Of a stretch of 49,623 nt of DNA, positions 29,567 to 39,337 are shown one piece after another. The notes under the pieces were generated by a model. The model saw only the letters and a program-made list of their open reading frames with translations, was not told the DNA's origin and searched no databases. Where the stretch lies: assembly GCA_013178045.1 (NCBI GenBank), contig JABLXP010000012.1, forward strand, positions 1-49,623, given 5' to 3'. The position numbers and the translations under genes were made by a program. Positions within the stretch are counted from its first letter, which is position 1. The number at the start of each line of letters is the position of its first letter. This DNA is from Bacillota bacterium. GTDB taxonomy: Bacteria; Bacillota; Ch66.

Positions 29567-29622
29567 TCCTTAGAAAGAGGTGGCCATGTCTAGCGCCGCG
29601 ACCTCTGTGACCGAGCCAGGCC
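29567..29622. repeat. Nested palindrome after the rod-shaped element
   Basis: GGCTGGCTC and GAGCCAGGCC flank an inner AGAGGT/ACCTCT pair. It lies in the same 344-base gap (29290-29633), whose remaining bases 29290-29349 carry only the HAD ribosome binding site. Confidence 0.45.
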
Positions 29623-29633
29623 GATCCCCTCTA

Positions 29634-30005
29634 TTAATCGCGGACCAGGGCATTGAGAATGGCACTGACGATGGATAAAACCAGGGCACCAACCACAGCT
29701 GCCCAGAACCCGTGCACCTTAAAGCCATTCACCACTGAAGAGACAATCATGAGCATCGACCCATTAACCACCAGGGTAAACAACCCCAGAGTCAGCATAT
29801 TGATCGGTAAAGTCAGGACCAGAATGATCGGTCGAATCACCGCATTGACGATCCCCAGCACCAGGGCCGCCACTAGAGCGGACAGGAAGCCACTGATCTC
29901 AATCCCGTTGATCACCTGGGCGGTCAGCAATAAAGCCACCGCATTCAGCACCCACCGGACAATCAGTCCGCGCACAATTACCCACCCCCAAAACTTATCC
30001 TCCAT
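29634..30005 (-). CDS. Small membrane protein, phage-holin-4 superfamily (PF04020-like)
   Basis: About 123 residues from ATG 30005, preceded by AAGGGG; a longer ATG (30023) is possible. Four hydrophobic segments are visible (LIVRWVLNAVALLLTAQVI; SALVAALVLGIVNAVIRPIILVL; LGLFTLVVNGSMLMIV; FWAAVVGALVLSIVSAI). The pattern NAVIRPIILVLTLPINMLTLGLF is characteristic of the conserved 'phage holin family' chromosomal protein. Despite the name, a lysis role is unlikely; function unknown. Confidence 0.8.
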   Translation of the reverse strand: MEDKFWGWVIVRGLIVRWVLNAVALLLTAQVINGIEISGFLSALVAALVLGIVNAVIRPIILVLTLPINMLTLGLFTLVVNGSMLMIVSSVVNGFKVHGFWAAVVGALVLSIVSAILNALVRD

Positions 30006-30036
30006 GCGAGAATTCCCCTTCATTTATTATACTCGA

Positions 30037-31965
30037 TTATTCCCCACCCGGGTGGAAAAATTCGTACACTTCCCGGGCCGCTCCGGCGGACAGCCCTTTC
30101 ACCTGGCCCAGTTGCTCCAGACTGGCTTCCTTAATTTTCTGAACCGAACCAAAGTGCTTGAGTAAAGCCCGCCGCCGCGCTGGGCCAATTCCCGGAATAT
30201 CATCCAAAGCCGACCGAATGGTCCGCTGGCTACGCCGCTGCTGGTGGTAGCTCAGGGCAAACCGGTGGGCCTCATCACGCAAATGCTGCAGCAGGTGGAG
30301 CGCTGGCGAACTGCGCGGAAGAATGATTGGGTCAGGCCGTCCTTCCCCAAACAGGTGCTCAAACTCTTTCGCCAGGCCGAAGGTCGGGATGTCGTCCACT
30401 CCCAGCCGGGTCATGACTTCACGCACCGCCGTTAATTGGCCCTTTCCGCCATCGATGATCAACAGGTCGGGAAACCGGGCAAACTTGGCCTGATGCGGGG
30501 ATAGTTCTCCACGCGCGATTAATTCCCGCTCCGCTAACCCCCGCTGGAAACGCCGGCCCACTACCTCCTGCAGGGAAGCAAAATCATTGGGGCCAGTCAC
30601 CGTTTTTACCTGGAACCGCCGGTATTCCTTATTTTTTAGCTCACCGTTAACCGCTACGGCCATTGAGGCCACGGATTCGCTGCCCTGCAGATTCGAGATG
30701 TCAAAGCACTCGATCCGGCGTGGCAGGTCGGGCAGACCCAGTTCATCCCGCAAAGCCACCAGGGCTCCTTCCAGTCCCCGCCGCTGAACATCCTTTTCCT
30801 GCCGCCGTTGTTCCAGCGCTTCTTTCGCGTTCCGCATCGCCATTTCGACCAGTTGCCGCTTTTCTCCTCGCATCGGCACCTTCAGCTCCACCCGACCGCC
30901 CCGCTTTTCGCGCAGCCACTGGGAGATCAGCTGGTGTTCGCTGAGCTCAAACGGCAGCAGCACCATTGGTGGGATAACCTCCGCCGCTGTATAGTACTGT
31001 TTGAGGAATTCATTCAGTAGTTCGTCCGCGGGCAGTTCCTGAGGGTTCTTGACCACAAAGTTTTCGCGACCGACCAGTTTACCGGCCCGGATAAAGAAAA
31101 CCTGGACCACCGCTTCCAGTTGAGCCAGGGCGATGGCCAGTATGTCTGCATCTTCCCGATCATCGGAAACAATCTTCTGCCGGGCAGCCACCTGCTCAAT
31201 CGCCCGCAACCGGTCACGCAACTGGGCTGCCCGCTCGAACTCCAGGTTCTCTGCCGCCTGCTCCATCTCTGCCCTGACCGACCGCACCAGATCGTCCTGG
31301 CGGCCTTCCAGGAAAAGGAGTACCTGCTGGATCATTTCCCGGTAGGTTTGCGGATCAACCTGGCCACTGCACGGGGCCAGGCACCGCTTAATATGGGCGT
31401 TCAGGCACGGGCGCCCCCCGGGAGTAAAGGCTTTTTTGTGGCAGCTCCGCAGGGGAAACACCGATTGCAACACCTCCAGGGTTTCGCGCACTGCCCCCAC
31501 ATTGGTGTATGGTCCAAAGTACCGGCTGCCATCCCTGACCCGGGAGCGGGTAATGAAGACACGGGGGAAATCTTCATGCAGTGTCACTTTGAGATAGGGA
31601 TAACTCTTGTCATCCCGCAAACTGATGTTGTACTTAGGCCGGTACTCCTTAATCAGGTTGCACTCGAGGATTAGGGCTTCGATCTCGGAATCAGTCAGGA
31701 TATAATCCAGGTCGGCGATATTGGCGACCAGGGCCCGTGTCTTTGCCGATTGGTGCCGTGCGGCCTGGAAATAGGAACGGACCCGCTGCTTGAGCGAGCG
31801 GGCCTTCCCAACGTAAATAATGCGCTGCCACTGATCCTTCATCAGGTACACACCTGGTTTATCCGGTAACTGCTTGAGTCGCTGATAAATCCGCTCGGGA
31901 ATTGCTTCGCCGTCGGCCCGTAGTTCCATTTCGGCCGGCGGTACCAGTTCCTTTTGCTTTTCCAC
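30037..31965 (-). CDS. uvrC: Excinuclease ABC subunit C
   Basis: A 642-residue endonuclease that cuts on both sides of UvrB-bound DNA damage. The GIY-YIG domain has [22 protein letters not shown]; a cysteine cluster follows (LRSCHKKAF ... [14 protein letters not shown]); then UVR helices ([14 protein letters not shown]), the RNase H-like domain ([29 protein letters not shown]), and tandem helix-hairpin-helix ([33 protein letters not shown]). Start is a GTG with AAGGGA upstream. The start lies within the 3' end of uvrA: a 107-base overlap in another frame. Confidence 0.96.
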   Translation of the reverse strand: MEKQKELVPPAEMELRADGEAIPERIYQRLKQLPDKPGVYLMKDQWQRIIYVGKARSLKQRVRSYFQAARHQSAKTRALVANIADLDYILTDSEIEALILECNLIKEYRPKYNISLRDDKSYPYLKVTLHEDFPRVFITRSRVRDGSRYFGPYTNVGAVRETLEVLQSVFPLRSCHKKAFTPGGRPCLNAHIKRCLAPCSGQVDPQTYREMIQQVLLFLEGRQDDLVRSVRAEMEQAAENLEFERAAQLRDRLRAIEQVAARQKIVSDDREDADILAIALAQLEAVVQVFFIRAGKLVGRENFVVKNPQELPADELLNEFLKQYYTAAEVIPPMVLLPFELSEHQLISQWLREKRGGRVELKVPMRGEKRQLVEMAMRNAKEALEQRRQEKDVQRRGLEGALVALRDELGLPDLPRRIECFDISNLQGSESVASMAVAVNGELKNKEYRRFQVKTVTGPNDFASLQEVVGRRFQRGLAERELIARGELSPHQAKFARFPDLLIIDGGKGQLTAVREVMTRLGVDDIPTFGLAKEFEHLFGEGRPDPIILPRSSPALHLLQHLRDEAHRFALSYHQQRRSQRTIRSALDDIPGIGPARRRALLKHFGSVQKIKEASLEQLGQVKGLSAGAAREVYEFFHPGGE

Positions 31966-34858
31966 TCAGATCCCTTCCTTCCCGCTCCAGGATCGGCCGC
32001 AAGTACTGTCCGGTGTAAGAGGCCGGGTTCAAGGCCACGTCCTCCGGGGTCCCTTCAGCAACCACCTGGCCCCCCAGTTCGCCTCCCTCGGGGCCCAGGT
32101 CAATCAACCAGTCGGCCTGTTTGACCACATCCAGGTTGTGTTCAATCACCACCACGGTGTCACCCGCGTCAGTCAGTTGTTGGAGCACGCCCAGCAGCCG
32201 GTGCACATCCGCCTTATGCAGACCGGTCGTCGGCTCGTCAAGGATGTACAGAGTCTTACCATTGCTCCGGCGGCTGAGCTCGGTGGCCAGCTTCACCCGC
32301 TGCGCTTCTCCACCCGACAGGGTAGTGGCCGGCTGTCCCAGCCGGATATATCCCAGGCCTACCTCCTGGAGGGTTTTCAGCTTGCGGTGGATTTTTGGCA
32401 GGTTCTGGAAGAATTCCACCGCCTCATCAACCGTCATGTCCAGGATTTCCGCGATGTTCTTCCCTTTGTACCTCACTTCCAGCGTCTCCCGATTGTAGCG
32501 CTTCCCCTTGCAGACCTCACAGGGAATGTACACATCGGGCAAGAAGTGCATTTCGATCTTGATGATCCCGTCGCCCCGGCAGGCCTCACAGCGTCCGCCC
32601 TTGACGTTAAAACTGAAACGGCCGGGCTGATACCCCCGGACCCTGGCCTCGGTGGTCTGGGCGAAAATATCCCTGATCCCGTCAAACACGCCCGTATATG
32701 TGGCCGGGTTCGACCGCGGGGTCCGCCCGATGGGGCTCTGGTCGATGTCAATTACCTTGTCCAGGTGCTCCAAACCCCGAATGGTATCGTGGTCGCCGGG
32801 TTTAGTTTTCGCCCCGTGGAAGTACTGGGCCAACCGCTTGTACAGGATCTCGTTAACCAGCGTGCTCTTCCCCGAACCGGAGACCCCGGTCACACAGGTG
32901 AATACCCCCAGGGGAATCCGGACCGTGATGTTCTTCAGATTGTTCTCCCGGGCCCCGACGATCTCGAGCCATTTGCCGTTTAAGGGACGGCGCACCACTG
33001 GTAAAGGAATCCGGCGCTTGCCGCTCAAATACTGGCCGGTAATCGATTCTTCTACCTGCATGATCTCCGTCAGCGTCCCCTGGGCCACCACCCGGCCCCC
33101 GTGGGCCCCGGCCCCCGGGCCGATATCGATGATGTGGTCTGCAGCCAGCATGGTGTCCTCATCGTGTTCCACCACGATCAGGGTGTTCCCCAGGTCGCGC
33201 AGCCGCTTCAGGGTAGCAATCAGCCGGGCGTTATCGCGCTGGTGGAGCCCGATGCTGGGTTCGTCCAGGATGTAGAGCACCCCCATCAGGCTGGACCCGA
33301 TCTGGGTCGCCAGCCGGATCCGCTGCGCTTCGCCCCCGGACAGCGTCCCCGCCGCCCGGTTCAAGGTCAGGTAATCCAGCCCGACGTTCACCAGAAATCC
33401 CAAACGCTCTTGAATCTCCTTCAAGACCTGATAAGCAATCGTCTGCTCCCGCGGCGTCAGTTCCAACTCCCGGAAGAATTTTTGCGCTTCCACAACCGAC
33501 AGTTGCGTGACTTCATAAATCGACTTGCCGCCTACCTTCACCGCCAGGCTTTCCGGCCGCAACCGGGCCCCGCCGCACTGCGGGCAAGGTTTGGCGCTCA
33601 TGTACTGCTCGATTTCTTCCCGCACATGGTCCGACTGGGTCTCTTTGTACCGGCGGGCCAGGTTGGGGATGACCCCTTCAAACGTGGAAGTGAAGACCCG
33701 CACCTCATCCAGCAGATTGTGGTAGTGAAATCGAATCTTTTCCTGACCAGAGCCATAGAGGATGATGTTGAGATCCCGTTCGCTCAGCTGGCATACGGGC
33801 GTGCGTAAACTGAACCCATAGTGTTTGGCTACCGACTCCAGAAACGAGAAATAGTACATCGACGTACTGTTCCAGGCCACAATTGCCCCTTCAGCAATCG
33901 ACTTGCTCTTGTCGGGAATCACCAGGTCAGGGTCGATCTCCATCATCGTCCCGAGGCCGGTACAGGCTGGGCAGGCCCCGTAGGGGTTATTAAACGAAAA
34001 CATCCGGGGTGTGATCTCCTCCAGGCTGATGCCACACTCCGGGCAGGCGAAGTTCTGGCTGAATACCAGTTCCTGCCGGTCGGCCCGCGGCACCAGTAAT
34101 TCGCTGCCGGCTTCTCCAGCCACCAGTTTTTCCGGCGAGGGTAGCTGAACATCAACAATGACTACCCCCTCGGCCAGCTTCAGGGCCGTTTCTAACGAAT
34201 CAGCCAGGCGCTTCTCGATTTCCGGCCGGATGATCAGTCGGTCAACCACCACTTCGATGGTGTGCTTTTTATTCTTGTCCAGGTGGATTTCCTCCGTTAC
34301 CTCCCGAATTTCTCCATTCACCCGGACGCGGACAAACCCCTTCTTCTTCACCTCTTCTAAGACGCGCTGGTGTTCACCCTTCCGTCCCCGCACGATCGGT
34401 GCCAGCACCTGAAGCCTGGTCTGCGGCGGGTAGGTGATTAACTGATCGACAATCTGGTCAATAGTCTGCTGGGCGATCGGTCGGCCACACTGCGGGCAGT
34501 GCGGGCGGCCCACCCGGGCAAACAACAGCCGCAGGTAATCATAGATTTCCGTGACCGTGCCCACGGTGGACCGGGGATTGCGGCTGGTCGTTTTCTGATC
34601 AATCGAGATCGCGGGGGATAAACCCTCAATACTGTCCACATCTGGCTTGTCCATCTGGCCCAGGAATTGGCGGGCGTAAGCCGATAAAGACTCCACATAA
34701 CGTCGCTGCCCCTCGGCGTAGATGGTGTCAAAAGCCAGCGATGACTTGCCCGAACCGCTCAGCCCCGTGATCACCACCAGCTTATCCCGCGGAATCTCGA
34801 CATCGATGTTCTTCAAGTTGTGCTGACGGGCGCCTTTCACGATAATTTTATCCGGCAT
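31859..34858 (-). CDS. uvrA: Excinuclease ABC subunit A
   Basis: A 999-residue damage-recognition ATPase with two ABC modules. I use the ATG at 34858 ([17 protein letters not shown]); the frame to 34903 adds 15 residues within uvrB. Walker [10 protein letters not shown] and GVSGSGKST, signature segments [11 protein letters not shown] and [16 protein letters not shown], and Walker [12 protein letters not shown] and [13 protein letters not shown] are present, with cysteine clusters CPECG ... CPAC and CEACRGDG ... CEVC for zinc. The C-terminus runs about 35 residues past the usual end (after GQYLRPILE) into a glycine, arginine and serine-rich tail. Confidence 0.96.
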   Translation of the reverse strand: MPDKIIVKGARQHNLKNIDVEIPRDKLVVITGLSGSGKSSLAFDTIYAEGQRRYVESLSAYARQFLGQMDKPDVDSIEGLSPAISIDQKTTSRNPRSTVGTVTEIYDYLRLLFARVGRPHCPQCGRPIAQQTIDQIVDQLITYPPQTRLQVLAPIVRGRKGEHQRVLEEVKKKGFVRVRVNGEIREVTEEIHLDKNKKHTIEVVVDRLIIRPEIEKRLADSLETALKLAEGVVIVDVQLPSPEKLVAGEAGSELLVPRADRQELVFSQNFACPECGISLEEITPRMFSFNNPYGACPACTGLGTMMEIDPDLVIPDKSKSIAEGAIVAWNSTSMYYFSFLESVAKHYGFSLRTPVCQLSERDLNIILYGSGQEKIRFHYHNLLDEVRVFTSTFEGVIPNLARRYKETQSDHVREEIEQYMSAKPCPQCGGARLRPESLAVKVGGKSIYEVTQLSVVEAQKFFRELELTPREQTIAYQVLKEIQERLGFLVNVGLDYLTLNRAAGTLSGGEAQRIRLATQIGSSLMGVLYILDEPSIGLHQRDNARLIATLKRLRDLGNTLIVVEHDEDTMLAADHIIDIGPGAGAHGGRVVAQGTLTEIMQVEESITGQYLSGKRRIPLPVVRRPLNGKWLEIVGARENNLKNITVRIPLGVFTCVTGVSGSGKSTLVNEILYKRLAQYFHGAKTKPGDHDTIRGLEHLDKVIDIDQSPIGRTPRSNPATYTGVFDGIRDIFAQTTEARVRGYQPGRFSFNVKGGRCEACRGDGIIKIEMHFLPDVYIPCEVCKGKRYNRETLEVRYKGKNIAEILDMTVDEAVEFFQNLPKIHRKLKTLQEVGLGYIRLGQPATTLSGGEAQRVKLATELSRRSNGKTLYILDEPTTGLHKADVHRLLGVLQQLTDAGDTVVVIEHNLDVVKQADWLIDLGPEGGELGGQVVAEGTPEDVALNPASYTGQYLRPILEREGRDLSGKAKGTGTAGRNGTTGRRRSNSRADLSATQAVTG

Positions 34859-36902
34859 GTATTTTGTCCCTACCCCTTCTCCGTCCTGAGTGCGGACCAA
34901 CAACCGGCTGGACGCTGGCCGCCCGACTGAGTTTACCTCTTAACTCGATGATCAGATCCCGCAGGTCGGCCGCCCGCTCAAATTCGAGCTGTTTGGCCGC
35001 TTCTTTCATTTCCTTCTCCAGCTCGGCGATCAGTTTATGCAACTCTGATACGGTCAGACGATCACTCTGTAAGGCGGCTGAATACGTCGGTGTTGGCTCG
35101 GCAACCTGCGTCGCCTCCAAAACATCGCGCACGGCCTTCTTGATGGTTTCGGGAGTAATCCCGTGTTGCTGGTTGAACTCCATCTGGAGCTGGCGCCGCC
35201 GGTTGGTCTCATCAATGGCAACGCGCATGGACTGGGTGATGGTATCAGCGTACATGATCACCTTGCCCTCGACATTCCGGGCCGCCCGACCAATGGTTTG
35301 AATCAGTGACCGCTCGGAGCGCAAGAAACCTTCCTTGTCCGCATCCAGGATGGCCACCAGGGATACTTCCGGGAGGTCCAGGCCCTCCCGCAGGAGGTTA
35401 ATCCCGACCAGGACGTCAAACACTCCCAGCCGCAGGTCCCGCAGGATTTCCATACGCTCCAGGGTATTAATCTCCGAATGCAGGTAACGGACTCTAATGT
35501 CCAGTTCCCGCAAGTAAGTGGTTAAGTCCTCCGCCATCTTTTTGGTCAGGGTGGTCACCAGGACCCGCTCGTTCCGGGCTACCCGCTCTCTGATTTCTCC
35601 GATCAGGTCATCGATCTGCCCCACCACCGGCCGCACGTGGACCTCAGGATCAACCAGGCCGGTTGGCCGGATCACCTGCTCAACCACCTGCTGGCTGTGC
35701 TCCAGTTCGTAGGGGCCGGGAGTGGCGCTGACGTAGATGGCCTGCTTAATCTTCCGCTCAAACTCCGCAAACTTCAGGGGACGGTTATCGATCGCCGAAG
35801 GCAGCCGAAAACCGTACTCGACCAGGGTCGTTTTCCGGGAAAAGTCGCCCTCGAACATCCCCCGGATCTGGGGAATAGTCATGTGCGACTCGTCAATGAA
35901 CAAAAGAAAATCGTCGGGGAAAAAGTCCAGCAAAGTAAAGGGCGGCTGGCCTGGCTGGCGGCCCGTCAGGTGACGGGAGTAGTTCTCAATCCCCGTACAG
36001 AAGCCGATCTCCCGCATCATCTCCATGTCGTAACGGGTCCGCTGCTCCAGCCGCTGGGCCTCCAAGAGCTTCCCCTGTCCGCGCAGTTCCGCCAGCCGCT
36101 CCTCTAATTCCGCTTCAATACCGGCCAGGGCCCGTTCCAGTTTCTCCGGGGTGGTTACGTAGTGGCTGGCCGGGAAAATGGAGACGTGCTTGCGCAAACC
36201 GAGAACCTCACCCGTCAGGGTATCGATTTCCACAATCCGTTCAATCTCATCACCAAACATCTCCACCCGGATCGCCCGCTCCCCGTAAGAGGCCGGAAAG
36301 ATTTCGATCACATCCCCACGCACCCGAAACTTGCCGCGGGTAAAGTTGATGTCATTGCGCTCGTAGTGGATGTCGACCAGTTTCCGCAGGATTTCATCCC
36401 GGTCGAAGGTCATTCCCGGCCGCAACGATAACATCAAAAAATGGTAATCTTCCGGGGAACCCAAACCGTAGATGCAGGACACGCTGGCCACAATGATCAC
36501 GTCCCGCCGCTCCAGGAGCGACGCCGTGGCCGAGTGCCGCAGCTTATCGATTTCGTCATTGATGGACGAGTCTTTCTCGATATACGTATCCGTCTGGGGG
36601 ACATAAGCCTCCGGCTGGTAATAGTCGTAGTAGCTCACGAAGTACTCCACCGCATTGTCGGGAAAAAACTCCTTGAACTCACTACATAGTTGCGCCGCCA
36701 GGGTCTTGTTGTGGGCGATCACCAGGGTTGGCTTCTGCACCTGCTGAATCACCTGGGCCATGGTGTAGGTTTTCCCGGAACCGGTCACCCCCAGCAGGGT
36801 CTGGTGCCGCATCCCCTGTCGCACTCCTTCCACCAGCTTGGCGATCGCCTGCGGTTGATCCCCACGCGGCGTATATTCTGATTTGAGCCGGAATTCGCCC
36901 AT
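34848..36902 (-). CDS. uvrB: Excinuclease ABC subunit B
   Basis: A 684-residue helicase-like protein that opens damaged DNA. ATG 36902 is preceded by [20 protein letters not shown] is Walker A, and the DNA-clamping beta-hairpin is [34 protein letters not shown] is the Walker B region, and [23 protein letters not shown]-type motifs follow (here [13 protein letters not shown]). A C-terminal UVR helix pair ([23 protein letters not shown]) contacts UvrC. Its stop overlaps the uvrA start by 11 bases. First gene of the uvrB-uvrA-uvrC series. Confidence 0.96.
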   Translation of the reverse strand: MGEFRLKSEYTPRGDQPQAIAKLVEGVRQGMRHQTLLGVTGSGKTYTMAQVIQQVQKPTLVIAHNKTLAAQLCSEFKEFFPDNAVEYFVSYYDYYQPEAYVPQTDTYIEKDSSINDEIDKLRHSATASLLERRDVIIVASVSCIYGLGSPEDYHFLMLSLRPGMTFDRDEILRKLVDIHYERNDINFTRGKFRVRGDVIEIFPASYGERAIRVEMFGDEIERIVEIDTLTGEVLGLRKHVSIFPASHYVTTPEKLERALAGIEAELEERLAELRGQGKLLEAQRLEQRTRYDMEMMREIGFCTGIENYSRHLTGRQPGQPPFTLLDFFPDDFLLFIDESHMTIPQIRGMFEGDFSRKTTLVEYGFRLPSAIDNRPLKFAEFERKIKQAIYVSATPGPYELEHSQQVVEQVIRPTGLVDPEVHVRPVVGQIDDLIGEIRERVARNERVLVTTLTKKMAEDLTTYLRELDIRVRYLHSEINTLERMEILRDLRLGVFDVLVGINLLREGLDLPEVSLVAILDADKEGFLRSERSLIQTIGRAARNVEGKVIMYADTITQSMRVAIDETNRRRQLQMEFNQQHGITPETIKKAVRDVLEATQVAEPTPTYSAALQSDRLTVSELHKLIAELEKEMKEAAKQLEFERAADLRDLIIELRGKLSRAASVQPVVGPHSGRRRGRDKIHAG

Positions 36903-36992
36903 TTGGATCACCACCAAGATAATTTGCCTAACATGAATTATACCATATGTGTCTTAGTTTTACCCGTTGCCAACATTAATTAGATTCACAGG

Positions 36993-37613
36993 CTAGCAAA
37001 GTCGTGCGATGGCAATTCCCACCAGGATTAAGCCTGGGAGCAGCGCTGTTTTTCTCCCTTTTTTGGCCCAAATTGTACTTTTCTCACCAATCAATACACC
37101 GGTCCTGACTAATAACATCTGAATAATACCTACCGCCAACGAAGTTATCCCGGCAGGAAGACCAGCAGCAGCGGCACCGAACCCAACTCCCAAGGCATCC
37201 ATTGACAGAGCAAGCCCCAGTACAAGCGATTCCTGTAAGTCAATATGACCGGATTGGTCAACATCGGCGCTGGAAGGTTCCCGTAATATCTGCGAAAAAT
37301 TCAAAAGCAGGTTATTCTCTGGCTCTCGAGACGATCCTTTGGGCGGTTCGTCCAGCCAGGATTGGATTAACATTTTCCCGCCCAGGCACAGTAGAATCGC
37401 ACAGCCGACCAAATTGGCAATCCGGGGGGATAATAAGGTCACTAAAAGTTTACCACATAACATAGATACAAAAACGACAAAGGTAGAGACAGCGGTTAAT
37501 ATCCCTAAGGAAGCGAAGGGGAGCCGAATTCGTCTCATCCCATAAGATATGCCAACCCCAAATCCATCTAAACTAACGGTTAACGCTACCAGTAAAACGT
37601 TCAGTAAAGTCAC
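36993..37613 (-). CDS. ytaF: Sporulation membrane protein YtaF (MntP-like fold)
   Basis: A 206-residue polytopic protein from GTG 37613, preceded by AGGAGGT at eight bases; the longer frame to 37760 lies over terminators and is rejected. Repeated halves start LLVALTVSLDGFGVGISYGMR and LVLGLALSMDALGVGFGAAAAG; each has the Sxxx(D/M)DxxGVG motif of the MntP/YtaF family. A hydrophilic middle (about 105-150) separates them. In spore-formers YtaF is a sporulation-linked protein of unknown transport role. Its presence supports a spore-forming host. Confidence 0.85.
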   Translation of the reverse strand: MTLLNVLLVALTVSLDGFGVGISYGMRRIRLPFASLGILTAVSTFVVFVSMLCGKLLVTLLSPRIANLVGCAILLCLGGKMLIQSWLDEPPKGSSREPENNLLLNFSQILREPSSADVDQSGHIDLQESLVLGLALSMDALGVGFGAAAAGLPAGITSLAVGIIQMLLVRTGVLIGEKSTIWAKKGRKTALLPGLILVGIAIARLC

Positions 37614-37676
37614 GGCGAACGACCTCCTAAATTCGTTTTCACCGTATAGGATATTCACTTTCAACCGGAAAGGGCA

Positions 37677-37700
37677 CAAAAAAGAACCCTCCCTGGGTTC
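37677..37700 (-). terminator. Second terminator after the sigma-54 activator
   Basis: GAACCC (37684-37689) pairs with GGGTTC (37695-37700) around a five-base loop and is followed by seven T on the minus strand. It is the second of two tandem terminators. Confidence 0.7.
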
Positions 37701-37712
37701 AAGTGTTAACAG

Positions 37713-37749
37713 AAAAAAACCGCGGGCGGCCATTCTTCCGCCTGCGGTT
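37713..37749 (-). terminator. First terminator after the sigma-54 activator
   Basis: AACCGC...GCGG-type 12-bp arms (37718-37729 with 37738-37749, one G-U/mismatch) around eight bases, followed by seven T on the minus strand. It lies within 20 bases of the activator stop codon. Confidence 0.75.
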
Positions 37750-37768
37750 CCAGAAACCACGAGAGAAT

Positions 37769-39184
37769 TTATTTGATTAATCCGTACTTACTGGCTTTTC
37801 TTACCACCGTCGAATGGGCAACCTCTAACACTTTCGCCGCCTGCCGGGCGCTGTGCCCGACTTCCAGGGCCTTTTTCAGCAGCGCCCGCTCCAGAAGTTC
37901 TTCCGCCACCCGCCAGGGCAAAACCTGATTAACCACGATCGGCGTGGGTGGCTCAAATTTACCGGCAGAAATCATTTCCAGAGCCCGTTCATCCACCACA
38001 TCGCTGTCAGACATGATGACCAGCCGTTCCACCACGTTTTTTAATTCCCGAATGTTTCCCGGCCAATCTGATCTTGTCATATACTGTAAGAGAGAATCCG
38101 CAAAACGTTTTTTCAACGAATATTCTTTATTGTACAGATTCAAGTAATACTCTGCCAGCCAAACGATGTCCTCCCTGCGTTCCCGCAGTGGCGGTAACGA
38201 CAGGGGAATAACACTTAAGCGGTGGTAAAGATCCAGACGAAAACGCCCTTCCCTGGTCATGGCCAACAAATCCTGATTGGTGATGGCAATCACCCGGACA
38301 TCGACATTGATTGGCTTGCAGCCACCCACTCGATAAAACTGACGTTCCTGAAGAACTCGCAAAAGCTTGGTCTGCAGGTGTAGCGGCAGTTCCCCTACTT
38401 CATCCAAGATGATCGTCCCATGATTGGCCAGCTCAAAAAGTCCTGGTTTTCCTTCCGCAAGTGCACCAGTAAAAGCTCCGCGTTCATAACCAAAAAAATG
38501 AGCTTCGCAAAGTGTTTCAGGAATAGCGGCACAGTTGACTACAATGATCGGTCCCGTCCTCCGCTCGCTGACCCGATGGATATACTTGGCGAGTTCTTCC
38601 TTTCCGACCCCAGTCTCACCCGTGATCAGTAAAGTTGAATTGGCTTTCGCCACTTTGGCAGCCATCCTCAACAATTCCTTCATCTGGGGATTGGCGCTAT
38701 ACGCGAACGGATCCACCGGTCCATCTGGTAACGGGACATCCTCTTTTGGCCGCAATATCTTTTTATTTTGATACTCAGCAAACAATTGTCGCAGAATGGA
38801 ATCAGTTAAACTTTCGGAGAGGACAAAAGCACCAATCGGATTTTCATGCTTATCTCGGATCGGAATACCCACCGCGCGATAGGGAAAACCAAAAACCGAG
38901 TTGTCTCGCGAAAACTCGACGGCGACGGGTTCATTCCGCAAGAGACACATCCAACTCGCCGACCCCTCCAACACGGGATCGCCCAGCTTCCGGTTTTCTC
39001 CCACAAAGCTGACCGTGTTCGATTCGTAGAAGTCCAACAAATTTTTTGCACTCAAAATAGAAATCGCCAGCTGTTTTTTGGTAACTTCGGATAAATATGG
39101 CGCGATTTCCAGGAAGCACTCTAAAAGTGCCTCACCTTGCTTCCCCTTACGTCGCAGCAGAATAGATGGGCGCTTAGCAGACAT
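37769..39184 (-). CDS. Sigma-54-dependent transcriptional activator with PAS-like sensor
   Basis: 471 residues from ATG 39184, with GGGGAGGGAG before it. Residues about 10-140 form a PAS/GAF-like sensor (KLGDPVLEGSASWMCLL; FGFPYRAVGIPIRDKHENPIGAFVLSE). Residues about 160-390 are the AAA+ domain: GETGVGKEELAKYIH (Walker A), ERGAFTGALAEGKPGLFE (the GAFTGA loop that touches sigma-54), GTIILDEVGELPLHLQ (Walker B) and WPGNIRELKNVV. The C-terminus is a Fis-type HTH (SARQAAKVLEVAHSTVVRKASKYG). No receiver domain, so it probably senses a small cytoplasmic molecule. It follows the 2-hydroxyacid operon, likely its target. Confidence 0.93.
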   Translation of the reverse strand: MSAKRPSILLRRKGKQGEALLECFLEIAPYLSEVTKKQLAISILSAKNLLDFYESNTVSFVGENRKLGDPVLEGSASWMCLLRNEPVAVEFSRDNSVFGFPYRAVGIPIRDKHENPIGAFVLSESLTDSILRQLFAEYQNKKILRPKEDVPLPDGPVDPFAYSANPQMKELLRMAAKVAKANSTLLITGETGVGKEELAKYIHRVSERRTGPIIVVNCAAIPETLCEAHFFGYERGAFTGALAEGKPGLFELANHGTIILDEVGELPLHLQTKLLRVLQERQFYRVGGCKPINVDVRVIAITNQDLLAMTREGRFRLDLYHRLSVIPLSLPPLRERREDIVWLAEYYLNLYNKEYSLKKRFADSLLQYMTRSDWPGNIRELKNVVERLVIMSDSDVVDERALEMISAGKFEPPTPIVVNQVLPWRVAEELLERALLKKALEVGHSARQAAKVLEVAHSTVVRKASKYGLIK

Positions 39185-39296
39185 TCCACTCCCTCCCCTT
39201 GACATCATACCACTGCTCTCCTCGAAAGCAATTAATATGACTCCTCATCGTTGGACATAATCGTCTCCGAATATTTTCACGTTTCTTAAACAGGAG

Positions 39297-39332
39297 CGAC
39301 CTTGGAGCCGGAGAAATCGGGCACCAAGGTCG
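39297..39332 (-). terminator. Hairpin between the operon and its activator
   Basis: CGACCTTGG (39297-39305) pairs perfectly with CCAAGGTCG (39324-39332) across an 18-base loop just after the stop of the flavoprotein gene. No T-run follows on the minus strand, so termination may be weak, allowing some readthrough into the activator gene. Confidence 0.5.
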
Positions 39333-39337
39333 TGGAA

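Noticed and set aside
29323-29589. Minus-strand open frame across the rod-shaped element
   Set aside because: No suitable start codon or ribosome site, and GC-rich, low-complexity sequence; its openness is better explained by composition and structure.
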